Shown here one piece after another: positions 1 through 12,960 of a stretch of 64,000 bases of DNA. The notes beneath the pieces were generated by a model that was not told the origin of the DNA, did no database searches, and saw only the letters and a program-made list of their open reading frames with translations. Position numbers and translations under genes: made by a program. Source of the DNA: Onchocerca lupi. Taxonomy: Eukaryota; Nematoda; Chromadorea; Rhabditida; Onchocercidae. Positions within the stretch are counted from its first letter, which is position 1. Each line of letters begins with the position of its first letter. The DNA is taken from positions 1-64,000 of the forward strand of contig JAOVVO010000107.1 of the NCBI GenBank assembly GCA_028564675.1, written 5' to 3'.

Positions 1-269
1 TATATATATATACTATTTGAATATAGCATATTTTGAGAAGCAATAATAAACAGAAGATATAATCAGATTAGCTTATATCTTTTTAACTTCGCGAGTTTCA
101 CTTTTGTCTTTAATTATGGCTCATGGCCTAAGTCTTCTAGATAGTTACATGCACATAGCAGCAAATGAAAATGTGAAGTAATAATGGCATCGCAAAGCAA
201 GCTATTGTCTATAGTCTGTACGTCATTAAATGACTAAATATTATTCCCTACATTTAATTTATTTTCCAG

Positions 270-3071
270 ATAACGGCTTATGGTTCGATATACGGTATGG
301 CACTGTTTTGTATTATTATCGGTAGTATTCGTTCCATGTATTTTGTACAAAAACACATACGTAAAAAGCGGCTTATAGAAACTTCGATAACAATAAATGA
401 AGCTAAAAAGTTTCCATTAACGGCATCCTGTGTTCTGTTTGGGCTTTATCTCTTTTTCGGGTATGTTTATCGCGGAAGATATTTAATATATAAGGAACGC
501 CATTTGTAAAAACCATAGTATTATGATGATTTAAATAAAAGAATATATGTATTTAAATAAGAGAATATATGTTGTCATTCAACTCCATCTACAGAAGATG
601 GTTAGAATTCTAAAATGCTATGGATCATGGATTACCAAACATTGCGTAACCCGTGCTAAAAGTTTTCAGTAGAAGATGTTATTACTTTATTTTTGTTAGT
701 ATTATAGTAGCTACAGATCTTTTACGAAAGCGCAAAATTAGACCGCAGAAGTTAAGACTTGTGCAAGCTACAGCGAAGCCATATTTTTTTTCAACTTTTC
801 CATTAGTTATTAAGATCTCTTCCAATGACTAACTTTAAACAAATTTAATTCGACATTTCAAGATGCGATTTTGAATGCCGGCAGAGAATCTATTCAATAG
901 TTAGCAGTTACTTGCCGCCAGAGCTTTCATCACATCTTAAAATATTTCCTTTGCCAACTAATGTTACAAATGCCTCAGTGGTTATGGAAGGAGATTCGTC
1001 AAAGACATTATTGCAGAAAACGGCACATTTCTTGCCCTTCATCAGTCAAGTCAATATAATGTATTTGTTGCTGGTGTTGCTCTGTTGGGAAGGTAGTTTT
1101 AAATTTTGAAATGGATTTAGACTTAGAGGATGAAGTTTAAAATGTGATTACGTTTTCAGCTGTTCTAAATCTTGAATTTAAATGCTTTTTAACTAAATAT
1201 ATTTGGACCTGAAACATTGCTATTATTCAGGATGTGTTGCTCTTGCTGCGATTTTAAAGCCAATCTTCTCGTATGTTCTTCGTAAGCTTCCCATTGGAAA
1301 TCATCAACCAAAAATGAATTATCCATTTCTGTGGTCATTGAAAAGAGGCAAAATAGAGATGGAAGAAGGTGATATCGAGGAAGCATCTAATGATGATTTT
1401 GTAGGTAACATGTTTTTATTCTGAACAAGAGATTTCTGTTGTGGGAAATTTTATGCTCACAATGAAAAATCTTAAAATTGAACTGCAATTAAGTCAGTAT
1501 ATATGGCTTTATGAAGGTAGAAGAGGGCATATTATCGGGAAGTCTCTATTGATCAATGTGTCATGCTGCATTTCTGCTTTTATTCATTCTGAATTTCAGG
1601 AATATGTTCTCAAAGTTGAGTGGGATACTCATGACGTTGTTGCTGTACTGTGCTGTTTGTGTGTGGGTTTATCACATCTTTACAGAAGGCATTGGATAAC
1701 GAATAACATACTTGGTGTTGCTTTCTCGATTTACGGTATTGAAAGCATACATTTATGTAGTTTTAAGGTTGCTTTCCTGTTGTTCACATATACTTCATGT
1801 AACCGGCTCTGTAGCAGTAGCTCTTCTTTTCTCTTCATCTCAGATTTTTTAGTTGTGCCTTCTCGATATCACGCTTCTTGTATTTAAGCATGATTTAAAA
1901 TATATTCTAGGCAGGTACAATGTTATTGGCTGGACTTTTTATTTATGATGTATTCTGGGTGTTCGCCACTGATGTAATGACCACAGTTGCTAAGGGCATC
2001 GATGCTCCCCTATTGCTTCAATTTCCGCAAGATATCTATCGTCATGGATTGAATAATGCTGGCAAACATGCAATGCTTGGTGAGTATTTGGTCAAATTAA
2101 AGGATGTAGAGATTCATTATCATTATTCCTATTTTCTTTATTCATTTTCATAATTATACGCCTTATCTATTTTAGACTGTATTAGTCCCTTTCAAAAAAT
2201 GAGAACAGTTACCTTGAAAATTTTCCTGGATAAAGGAAATCGATGAATCATTATTCTTTTTTGTTATAATTTTCCTTGAAGTTAAGCTTCGAATCAAGTT
2301 CAGTCTTGTGTCCTGATATCAATAATTTACTAGTTATAGGTTTGGGTGATATTGTAATACCAGGAATATTTATTGCTTTACTTCGACGATTTGATCACTA
2401 CATTGGTTCGGGAGGTAATTACAAGAAGCCACGTCACTATTTCCTCATAACCATAGTGGCATACTGCTTTGGTTTGATGATTACAATGGGCGTGATGCAT
2501 TTTTTCAAGGTAAAATGATTTGATTTCAAAGTTACTCTGTTTGGTCTTAAATCGATATAGTCAGGATTTGCTCAGGATTAATTTTATTGCAAATTGATAT
2601 GAGGAAATTATGTTTGCAATTACCAAATTTGTAAATCCATATTTTTTTCACTTGTAATTTTACTTTTTATGAAAAGGCTCTTGTCCTCAGTTTTTGATCT
2701 ATCACTTAGGTTCTTCCAAAATGCACATTACTGCTTAAATATTGAATGACATGCAACAATCCAATCTATTTTACACTATATGACGCATATCCTGTCTGAA
2801 TGGCGATGTTCTTCTGATAGGTGCGGATTTGCAGAAGTGCAATACTAGTGCACGGTAATAAAATACTGAAAGATTTTGTTTGTCAGTGACAATGATATTT
2901 CAGGCAGCACAGCCAGCATTGCTTTATTTAGTTCCAGCATGTGTATTAGTCCCTCTTTCGGTCGCCGCCATTCGCGGTGAAGCATATGAAATGCTCAGTT
3001 ACTGTGAGGAGCATTTAATCGAGAAGAAAAATCAGCCGAAAAAATCGAAAGACGAGAAGAAAACGGATTGA
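270..3071 (+). CDS. imp-2: Signal peptide peptidase (IMP-2/SPP type), 5' partial
   Basis: Intramembrane aspartyl protease of the ER that cuts leftover signal peptides in the membrane. Seven phase-consistent exons: 270-460, 908-1092, 1231-1400, 1600-1767, 1911-2079, 2340-2509, 2904-3071 (TGA), giving 406 residues in the window. The first exon opens with ITAYGSIYGM, which matches residues shortly after the N-terminus of known SPPs, so the start lies left of the window. All family hallmarks are visible: the catalytic motif YDVFWVF (window residue 250), the second catalytic motif GLGD (295-298, split by an intron), and QPALLYL (the PAL motif, about 354). Several hydrophobic segments surround them. 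The protein ends KKTD, a KKxx ER-retrieval signal, after a lysine-rich tail. Exon 2 encodes a long stretch (YLPPELSSHL to about KTAHF) that is extended compared with human SPP. Exon 3 uses donor GTAGGT at 1401; a rival donor 4 bp later breaks frame. The symbol is assigned by resemblance to the C. elegans SPP. Confidence 0.9.
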
Positions 3072-3380
3072 TTCTTTAAACAGTGTTGACATTTTATTTA
3101 CCCATCTATCCATCTAGATTCTCTTATTTTCTTTATTGATTATTGATGCTTTGAACATTCCAAACGCAAAATTGCCTTCTATCTTGTTTTTCTTGCAGTA
3201 ATTGATATTTTCATTAGACGTAATATGGCCAAAAAAAAAAAAAAAAAAAAAAAAAAAATGAATGATTTGAAGGGAAATTTAACAGATTATCAAAATATCA
3301 TTCCGGATTATCAAGATTAACTGATGATGAAGTCTATCTAGTGGACAGCAATTTTTGTTGAAAACACTGACCCGGCTGAC
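3072..3380. other. Short non-coding stretch between SPP stop and forkhead exon
   Basis: Holds the 3' UTR of the plus-strand peptidase gene, an uninterrupted A-tract of about 28 bases near 3231-3258, and the start of the large intron of the minus-strand forkhead gene. No canonical AATAAA was recognised close to the TGA at 3071. Confidence 0.6.
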
Positions 3381-6300
3381 CTTTGCTGATTCTGTCGATA
3401 GTAGGCGTAATTATCCATTATAAATTGATAGATTTCAGAAAGTGTTAGCATACGAGATTCGGATCGTTGAATTGCCATTGTTATCAATGAGATATATGAA
3501 AATGGCGGCTTTGCATTACCTATTTTACCATTATAAGTACGCATTTGAGCCTGCAAGAAAAAAAAAATCAAATACTAACTTAAAGGAAATTAATAATTTA
3601 TCAATAATTAATAATAGATTCTTAAAGAGAAATTATCTGGTCTCTGCTAGAAATCATTCAGTCTAAATTAGTTATCAATTTCTGTAGCTAATTTTTTTGT
3701 ATTCCAAAAATTTTTGGCTTTTGATTTTTAATATTCAAATTTTAATGGAATTTTTAATATTCAAAATTTCTGAAATTTACTTACAAGTTCCTGTTGGGTT
3801 TGTTCATTGAAGGTAACACGAGAAGAGCGACAATTTGTGGAAATTTGTGTCAACGATGAGGATGAACCGGCAATCGCGGAACTTCCAGAACTTCCGGTAG
3901 TTGTAGCAGAAGTGGATGCATTATTAGCAATATTAGCGGATGCTCGATTGGTCGTTGAAGCCAGAGGCGAAATTCCGCTTGCTACTCCAAAACTATTATA
4001 GGCTACAAATTGATTTGTTAATTAAGCCTATTTGTCTCAAAAATTAATTAGGATATGCAAATTAGAGCTCTTAAATTAAAAATAAAAGATAGAATTTTGA
4101 GCAGAATCTTAAGATAGAAGGCTTTAGGATAATTTGATATTTTCTCGGAATTCGATATGAAAAAATTAGACATTTTCATTTCGGATCATTTTCACGCTCT
4201 AAAAAGTTTATCAATTGAAAATATCAAGAATTAATTTCAAATTACTCAATATTAGAAGAATTGCAATAAGCTACCTATGCTGTTGAATGATATCAATGTA
4301 CTGATAACATATCACAAAAAGGTTAAAACTTACTTTGATTAGCGGGATTCATATAATTTGAGGTATAATAAGTTGGTAATGTTCCATTGGCCAAGTTGTT
4401 ACTAGACGGATAAGGATACTGGTTATAAGCAGATAGAGCGGTTGAATAAGTTGGCATTACCGAAGCATAATCTTGCGCTGTCATACCCTAAAATTACATT
4501 TTATTGGCTAGTGATAAGAAAATTTTAGAAGATCACTTCTTCTGATCTTATCATTTTATTCGTTTTCGCTTTTGATTGATGAACTTCAGCTGATCTAATA
4601 GCTTTAAAGAAAAAGCTGATCTTAGCAAACATTTTATGGATTTGATTACTTTGCAGTTGGATAAAATGATGAAAAATTAAAGATTGTTCAAAATACTTCG
4701 ACTTAAATTTACTGATATTCTAATTGTAATAAGGGTATAATAATGCAACAAGAAATAATTTCAACAATGTAGTCGAAATAATCACCAAAGTCATAATCAT
4801 AATACTTTATCATATTTGCAAAAATAAATCAGAATTCAAAATTTAAAATCTGACATTTTCATTTAAAATTTCCAACAGTAAGAAAAATTACGCACAATCT
4901 TTTAAGATTTTGTAATTTTTCATGATAATAAGGATTATAATTACGATTATGATCATAATTATACGAATAATAAGGCAGAAGTCGTATCAATTGAGATCCG
5001 ATGTTTTCATTTAAAATTTTCAATATTAAGAATTGAAAGATTATGTGTAATTTTTAATTATAATCAAGATTATGATTATGATTATGATTATAATTGCGTT
5101 TATATTGTATGAATGAGAAAGTATAAGTCATCATTATTCTGCACTTCGAGATATCATTTTTCGAGAATGAGTATAATCAAGTAAAGCCGGGATTTTGAAA
5201 ATGGAGAAGAAATAAATTGATTGGATTGGTCCTCTACGGAATGCTCCTCCCCCACAATCAACCCATCAACCTCACATAAGAGGATGATTACGGTAGCCAA
5301 CTCAATAGTCTTGATTTCACTTGTCCCATCAATATTGAATTTCATCCTTTTTCATCCTGAATTCCCCATCAAATTAATTATGTTCGTGCCTTCCAATATT
5401 TATTGATTAAATCCTTTTAATCGGCTGATCATAATTGATTTCATTTCCAGTGATCAAAAATATTGATTGAATCCTGTTTATTGAAAAATCAATTTAGCCG
5501 ATTTGAAAGATATTCCCATCCATGAAAACTTAAATTAAAAGAACTTATAGCATATTTTCAATTTAAATGATTTTAAATAATAGTTTGAATTTCATAAGAT
5601 TTCGAGAGAAGAAAATATATTCAATGATATTTGCATTTAATTCCTTATTCTAAGAATAGAAATACTATTATTACTTCTAATAAAACTTTAAAAAGATCAA
5701 TTTTGAACGTAATAAATACATTATTATCATTATAAAAATTCAAAACGTATGCATATTGATCTACCAACTACTGTTGAACTTTTTCAAATACTGCTGACCT
5801 TTTTTAAATATACTCCAAAAGAAATGGTTTGTAGAGGTTTCATAAAAGTAAACAAATAAAGGTGTCCCCAAAAATTTATAACAGACAAATTTTGTTGACT
5901 AATAAAAGAGAGATAGTATATGTACATAGAGATGGCGTTGTTGCCATAGTAAGAATTTAAGAAAACACAAATTTTATACTTAATTACATCAATAATTCGT
6001 TATTATTTCACCTGACTTCGATACTAATTTGCTAATTTTGCCGATTAATTTCAATTAATCTAGAAATCAGGAAATTTCCATTTTGGTCTTAAATCAGGAA
6101 TTCCCATTTGGCCTTAAATCAGGAAATTGCCACTTTGCCTTCAAATCAGGAAATTGCCATTTTGGCCTTATCAACAATGCTATATGTGTCAATACTAATA
6201 TTTGCTATATGTAAATAATATCGATGAGAACGGGTTGACAAGGTTAGCGGAAGAGGTTTTATTGGTTAATCAAACAATTAAGTCAAACAAAAATAGTACT

Positions 6301-6968
6301 CAGCAAGATGTTGTTTATCAAACTCTTTTTCGAGTTCATTTCAAATAAATCAATAAAGATTGGAAGTTTTTATAGCAAAAAAAATTAGCAATAAGATTGA
6401 GAATTTGAGATATCCGTTAATAAGTGATATTTTGATCAAAATAATCATCAATTCTAGCAACAAGATGAAGAAGAGTTTTAAAGTTAAAAATTTGAAATGA
6501 CTAAATTTTATGTCGTTTTAAAAAAGTTCTCAAATCTTTTTTTCTGATTTTTTTTTTCAACAATTCGGATTCACCTCGTATATTAATTTACTTTTTTTTT
6601 TTCATGATAGATTAGAGGAATATTTTTGACATGAACTTACTTATTTTGAAACTTTGGTGCAACTTGAATAACTGTAACTTTAGAATAATTAATTATGAAC
6701 TTTGCTGTAATTTTACTGTAACCATAACTTATAATTTGATGATAACGATAAAAATGATAAGAAACCTGTGTTAAGGTAGATGCTTGTGCCTGATAAAGTG
6801 CTGCCGAATCGAATGTTGAAGCAGATGCAAGACCAGTAGCATTATTGAGCATTGAATTCATATTAGCTACAGTACCACCTGTACTACTAACCGATGAGGT
6901 ACTAGCCGTCGAAAGACCAAATACGTTTGCCGACTCCAGTTTGCCGTATATTCACCGTTTCTTAAATA
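3381..6968 (-). CDS. pha-4: FoxA/PHA-4-like forkhead transcription factor, 3' partial
   Basis: Nuclear DNA-binding protein; FoxA factors specify foregut/pharynx cells. Exons in order: 6968-6766 (coding from ATG at 6861), 4487-4334, 4002-3785, 3550-3381; all join in phase. The N-terminal part (about 155 residues) is Ser/Thr/Ala/Asn/Tyr-rich low complexity (for example YNQYPYPSSNN, STSATTTGSSGSS), as in FoxA activation regions. The last exon carries the first half of the forkhead domain: KPPFSYISLITMAIQ, then MLTLSEIYQFIMD and YYRQNQQR, closest to FoxA. A donor (AG|GTCAGC) interrupts at the codon before the expected WQNSIRH; the remainder is not found between 1 and 3380, so it lies left of the window. 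The start is uncertain: the exon begins after TTTTTGCAG (6968), and an in-frame TGA precedes ATG 6861, suggesting a trans-spliced 5' UTR of about 107 nt. The forkhead call is certain; the exact orthology is inferred. Confidence 0.8.
6064..6169. repeat. Four-copy 25-27 bp tandem repeat
   Basis: Copies begin at 6064, 6091, 6116 and 6143, each starting AAATCAGGAA and containing a variant of TTGCCATTTTGGCCTT. It lies in the forkhead gene intron between exons 6766 and 4487. The copies differ by single-base changes and small indels. Confidence 0.85.
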
Positions 6969-9100
6969 CTGCAAAAATGAAATTTTAAAATTTACACTTG
7001 AACAAAATCGTATCAAATCGAAGAAAAAAACACAGCAGAAATAAAATTTCCATTTTATACCATTTTTACCATTTTAAATTCTACAAAATACTGTAAAATT
7101 TGCATCGAAAAATACTGAATGAATTCAATTTAAATCATTTTCATCATTTTAAATTCCATAAAACATTGCAAAATTTATATCAAAAAACATCGTGTTAATT
7201 AAAATGAAACAAATCAAAAAAAGTTTTAGATGAAGACTAAACTAATAAAAATTGAACTAAAAGCTATGAAAATTGAATTACTTATTGAGCCATAATTTTT
7301 TCATGTAATTCTGAAAAATCAATCAAAACTGATTACAACAAAATGACTACAGTAAGAGGAAAAAAAAAAGTCAAAAATCAAATTTGTAATCAAAAATCTT
7401 ATCGTACCGTTCCGATAACAGAATATTTGATGTCATAGAAATACCTGCCATATCTTTTCAATAAAAATGGGCATATGAATTTATGATGCATTTGTATTGT
7501 GAAAGTATAGTATACTACTAACTTTTTCTTTTTTTCTTCGCCAAACTATTATCTAAAAATTTTGAATAGAAGAAATAAATTGAGGTGAGAAATTGAGATG
7601 AGAAAGTTTGAAACGAAAGAAAAGGTTATAAATTGAATGAAAAGATTCGTATTGTGAGCGAAGAAAAAAAAAAGCATCAATTTTTATACCGTATCCATGA
7701 TATTTTCTATTCAATCTATCCTTGTTGGAATAAATTATTTCAGTGTTATTTTTGTTAGTGAAATGAAAAAATAGGAGAAAAAAACATCTAAAAATAAAAT
7801 AAACTTCTTTTTTCGTAATTTTTCAGATTTGAATTTCTTTTTCAATTGTCTAATTTACATATCATAATTGCCGTTAATTAAATGAGCATAAAGTTTTATT
7901 TAAACATTTAATATTATGTATTTATATATGCGAAAATTGTAGATTTAAAGAATTTATATTTAGTAAGAAAAGACATCGACTATAGAATTTTTAAGCATTC
8001 TGTTGCAATATACAAGTTTTCAAGGTCAAATATTTTGAACTCACTCCAATTAAAAGGTCAGGTAAGAGAAATAGTTCGATAACTCGAGAACGTGATATTT
8101 TTCAAGTAGCTGATAGATATCATTTAATATTGAAATGATTCTAGTGAATTAGCGATGAAAAGATAATGAAATTTAAGTAACTGAAGATTTTGTGTAATGA
8201 TTTATTTAATTATCAATTAGAATACGAATACCAATCAATACTTAATTAATTAAAGGAAAATATAGGTGCACGGTTAATACGTCAAAAGCAAATACAGGAT
8301 AGACGTGAAATGTCAATATTATCATTTCATCAATTACTGATCGCTTACTAACTTTGTAAACAGAACATAGGAAATTGCGACTACTATCAAATATTTACCT
8401 TTTTTATGAATAACTTTTGTTGACGAAATGTCTATTGATGGCTAGAAAACACGTGCTATTTATCATGAAAATTATTTTTCATGAATATATTTGATTCAAT
8501 TTCATCAAAAAATCAAATTTATCAAAGTGAATTATAAGCAAAAAAAAAAATGAGAAGAATATTTCAAAGCGTTTTGTTTTGTTACTCAACTAATTTCATT
8601 CAGAAGATAAAAGAATAAAAAAGTATATACAGTGATAATAATCGAAGATTTGATATAAAATATAAAATACAAATATATATTTTAGATTTAAAATTAAAAT
8701 AAGCTAAAATAGAAAATTGAACGTGAAAGAGAACTGAAATAACCGCATAACATACGTAATATTACAAAAGAATAAATATTGACGTATGATTGCTTACGTC
8801 AGAAGGTTATTTCACTACGTACGTGTCATGAAAGTTATTTCATTTGTTCTTAAAATTTGGAAATATATTAATTTTGTGATAAAAATTATTGAAGCAAAAG
8901 ATGACGAAAAGAGGTTTGACAAATTAAAATCTGAGATAATTGAAGCTACGATAGAGATGAATGGAGACAATAATCCTGTCATTCTGTAAAAATGTCCCTC
9001 CCAAGGTATACCGCCCAACTTAGTCGTCCTATTTGTACAGCTAATAAAGATAGTTGAAAGGAAAAGGAATGGTACGAACAGACACAAATGATACGTACAG

Positions 9101-9111
9101 GTGTGTGTGTC

Positions 9112-9142
<31 letters not shown>
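9101..9142. repeat. (GT)n microsatellite
   Basis: Nearly pure GT dinucleotide run with a CTGT interruption at 9111 and a GTATGTATGT end. A short CA-rich tract follows near 9416-9438. Confidence 0.9.
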
Positions 9143-9549
9143 GATGGATTGAAGCTTTATAGTCACTCCTAGTACCTGTATGTGGTTGACAATTTGGTGA
9201 CAATGATCGAGAAATGAAGGAGAAGACGAAGAAGAAGAAGTCTATCGAATTAGTAAAGTTGCACATTTCTGATCGAGATTACAGAAAAAAAAAAAAAAGA
9301 AGAAAAAAAAGGAAACTTTCTCATCGATTCATTCTATCGAATGATTCATCAGAAAAATTTGCAAATTTCATTTTGAAAAGCTCTTTGAAAAGCTTTAATT
9401 TTACAGGTACAAACAGACACATACATACACACACACACTTGTATGCAAAAATACGGTAACTCACAATTTTTTGATTGAATTCAAGAAATAGAACTACTTC
9501 GATTTCTATTATTGCTAATGAATTCGTAAATCTGTAAATCTTCTTATCA

Positions 9550-9840
9550 ATGATAACAGTTTATCAGCGAAGTATGAAGATAGAAATGAATAGTAGATCT
9601 AAAACTGCATTCAAATTCTTATCACGTACTTTATCAATGCTAAGTATGGGAAAAACAAATCCATCATAAGTCGAATAGAGATAAATAAATTTTCCTTCCA
9701 TGGACCTTCTTATTACAGTATAATAAATTATCAGTGAGAAATAAGAGTAGAGACAGATAAATCCTTGATTCTATTCTAGATTACTGTATTTTTATCCTTA
9801 TCATTTATTTTATTAGTGAAATATGAAAATATAGACAGAT
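9550..9840. repeat. Degenerate repeat rich in TTATCA/TGATAA
   Basis: Diverged copies of a motif of the form TTATCAGTGAAATATGAA followed by ATAGACAGATA occur near 9558, 9633, 9728 and 9808. Spacing is roughly 80-95 bp. Each copy brings a GATA-type core (TTATCA). Confidence 0.5.
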
Positions 9841-11274
9841 AGATTGGTCGAGCCAGCTGTCGTATAAATCTTGTGAATTTATGAAAATGGAAAAAGTGCA
9901 AAATAGTAAAGTAACTGTAAAAAATAAATTTATAAAACTAAAAAAAATATTTATTTATAAAATTATTTATTAGTTATTTACACTTTTTTATTTTTCATTT
10001 GTGCTTTTTGTTTTCAAATGTTACAGAAATTTGCGTCAACTTTTTTTTTTTTGGTTGAAAAGATTCTCGAAAAAACAAATAAATTTAAAGTAATAAGAAA
10101 AAAGTTATAGTATTTCTATTCTAAATAATATACAAAATGAATATTTAAATTGATTATCGAATTTTAATAATTTCCCGCACTTGCTCTATCGAACATTTGA
10201 AAATAGTTCTAAAATAAATGAAAAAGAGAGAATTGTTTACCAACAAAAATGGATAGGAATAAATTAGTTTTCAGGAAATGATTATAATCAAATGAAATTA
10301 ATTAACAATTAAATCGTACGATAAAAAGTTAAAATTATCAACACCTTAATGTAAATTATACAATTCATCAAAGAATTTTGTTTTTAACTTCTCACCTTTC
10401 ATTATACAAATATATAAACAAATGATTTTGTTGTATAAATAAGACATCATCTTGTCATAATCAATCCAAATATTTGTTCATTGACAGGTTGGGTAACGTA
10501 GAGCATGCTTTCTCAATCATATCGATTTTTTTTATAAATTTTAAAATTTTGCCATAGATGAACTAAGGCATGAAATCGAATTAAAACTTAAATGGATCTA
10601 TTTTGTACTAAAAATAGAAATTTTAAAGGAATAAAGTTTAGTTTTATCGATAAGTATGAGTAAATTTTTTCAGAAAATGAACTAAAATTAATAAATCTGA
10701 TATGAAATTGAATACGAGAGAATCCAAAATTATACAAATTTTTGAATTTGTGAAAATTTATCCTTAAAAAATTACGATATTATAGAGAATGAAATTGACG
10801 AAGATCACGTTACCGGACTGATGATTGCAGCAAGATGTATTAATTAAGTCATTTTAGTGAACAAAATGATAATTAGATCAATAACAGATCAATTCTTAAA
10901 TCTATTAATAAATGGTCACTATTCGCTCTTTAATTAATTAATTTGTTTAATTATTTGCGTGAATTGCGTTATTAGCGCATCTCGAAAAACAAATTGTGCT
11001 AAATAAATTGAACAATCTCATCGATTTGCTACGCTGAATTTGTATTTTTTACAAAACTTTTTGATTTAAATTTTTTCCCCGTTTTAAAATTTCTGATTTT
11101 GAAATTTTTACAAAATTTTATTTTAAAATGTACAAAATTGACGAAATAATTCTCGTCGCCATGATATAGCGAACAACAAACGAAAGTTTTAAAAAGATTA
11201 AAAATCTATAGAATTTAAATTCACAAAATTTTTGGAAATCAAAAATTTAAAGCATAGCTGCTGTTGAAAGAATA

Positions 11275-11278
<4 letters not shown>

Positions 11279-11315
<37 letters not shown>
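11279..11315. repeat. (TA)n microsatellite
   Basis: Uninterrupted TA dinucleotides for 37 bp. Confidence 0.95.
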
Positions 11316-11319
<4 letters not shown>

Positions 11320-12256
11320 ATAATCACAATTTAAATTCTTATTATGATAACGATTACAATTCAAATTTTTTCATTTGTCAGAAGAAAAATGACAATTTTC
11401 CTTTCATTCAAAACAAGCGATTTAAAACAATTTTTAAGACTTAAAAATAAAACTGCACCAGTTTATGAGTTATTCAAAATCACGGAAATGATCAGAAAAT
11501 CATGTAAAATGATTAAGAAAATGACCAAGAAATCACAAAAATAATTACAGAAATGATCAAAAAAATGACGGAAATGATTACAAAAATGATCAAAATGACG
11601 GAAATGATCAAGAAAATCTTCCATGCAAAACAAGCAATTAAAAACATTTTTTGAGGCTTAAAAATAAAACTGTAACAGTTGGACAAATAAGTATTTTAGC
11701 AAAAATTTCTGCTTTGCAAATAAGGAAATTTTTTGCATAATTACGGAAATGATGAAAATGATTGAATGATTGGATAAATAGGAAGAGAGAAGAATTATCG
11801 AAATGCAGGTTGAAGGAAATGATGAAGAGATCGAAGAGAGGACGAGGTCGACAACTAAAATTCATCCTAACTATTTACCATCAAAACTATTTCTGCTTGC
11901 AGTTGAACAAACATTGAAAATCGTCAAAGTTGACAATCAACAAGCTTAGCTTCGCTACACAGAATTTTGCTCACTTCATCAAATTTGCTAATAAGAAGGT
12001 GGAAAATAAATGAAGCCAGCTTGATTGTTATTGAGCATTTTTTTCTTTAAAAAATAAAATTCCAACTTTTTCTGAAATTGTTTTCTGATTAAATTAATAA
12101 ATTGATTGAGGAAATTTCTATTGGTTAAATTCGTGACAATTTAGAGTAAAAAGTATTACAAAGTATAATTTAGATTATCTGTTCAATGATTTTTAAGTAA
12201 AATTTCATCTTAATCCTACTAATACATATCTTGGTATTTTATTCTCCAATTTCAGG

Positions 12257-12284
12257 TTAATTAATTAGCTAGCTAATTAATTAA
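12257..12284. repeat. 28-bp perfect palindrome
   Basis: The left half TTAATTAATTAGCT is followed immediately by its exact reverse complement AGCTAATTAATTAA, with no spacer. The centre is an AGCTAGCT core. Confidence 0.9.
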
Positions 12285-12481
12285 TTGGTTAGAGAAAGTT
12301 TTATGGGAAATGAATTTCGATAAATTTGAATAATTTCAAAGTTTGAGAGATTGTCAGGTGACACGACGATGTTTGATAGGATAGATGATAGGACAGGAAT
12401 TGGATTGGTTTAGATGGGTGGAGCAAATTGCGTACCGCCCAAATACGATATCTTTTCATTCCATTTCCTTTGGCTCATTGA

Positions 12482-12960
12482 GAGCATTGTTGAGCAACTT
12501 GATCGCTCAAAAAAAAAAAAAAAAAAAAAGAAAAAATCGATGAAATTTAAATTTTTCAATAAAATTTTACAAAATCTTTTAAAATTTTTATTGAAATTTC
12601 AATCTCTAATGAAAAATACTCTTCTAGCATGCATTATCTTCCATTTTTCCTCTGGAATGAGCATTTATTAAACGATTTGATTGCTTAAACAAAAAAAAAA
12701 AAAAAAAAAAAATTGGAAAATGATCGATTAGATTTAAGTTTATTAGTAGAAATTTATAAAATTCTTCGAAATTCTTAATTAAAATTATAATCTTTGCTAG
12801 CATATTAGCAATATTGTTCATTTTTCTTAAATCAGAGCATTGCAATTTAATTTGATTACTTAAAAAAAAAAAAAGAAAAAATCGATCAGATTTAAATTTA
12901 ATGATGAAAATTTATGAAATGCTTTAAAATTTAAATATTAATTAATTAATAAGATTTAAA
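12482..12960. repeat. Three-copy tandem repeat, period about 177 bp
   Basis: The anchor GAGCATT begins at 12482, 12659 and 12835 (periods 177 and 176). In each unit the anchor is followed by a GATTGCTTAA-like segment, a poly-A tract of 13 to 22 bases, GATCGAT/ATCGAT, and an AAATTTAAA stretch. Unit identity has decayed outside these blocks. No coding content is evident; open frames here follow the homopolymers. Confidence 0.75.

Noticed and set aside
1189..1386. 65-codon minus-strand open frame inside the SPP gene
   Set aside because: It is the antisense of SPP exon 3; no forkhead or other protein resemblance.
3807..4001. Plus-strand acidic/Ala-rich open frame
   Set aside because: Shadow of the minus-strand forkhead exon 3785-4002, which has matching splice sites and phase.
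8786..9266. Overlapping open frames around the GT microsatellite
   Set aside because: They depend on microsatellite and AT-rich sequence; no splice signals or recognisable motifs.
12414..12845. Open frames with poly-Lys or poly-Phe
   Set aside because: They arise from the A-tracts of the 177-bp tandem repeat.
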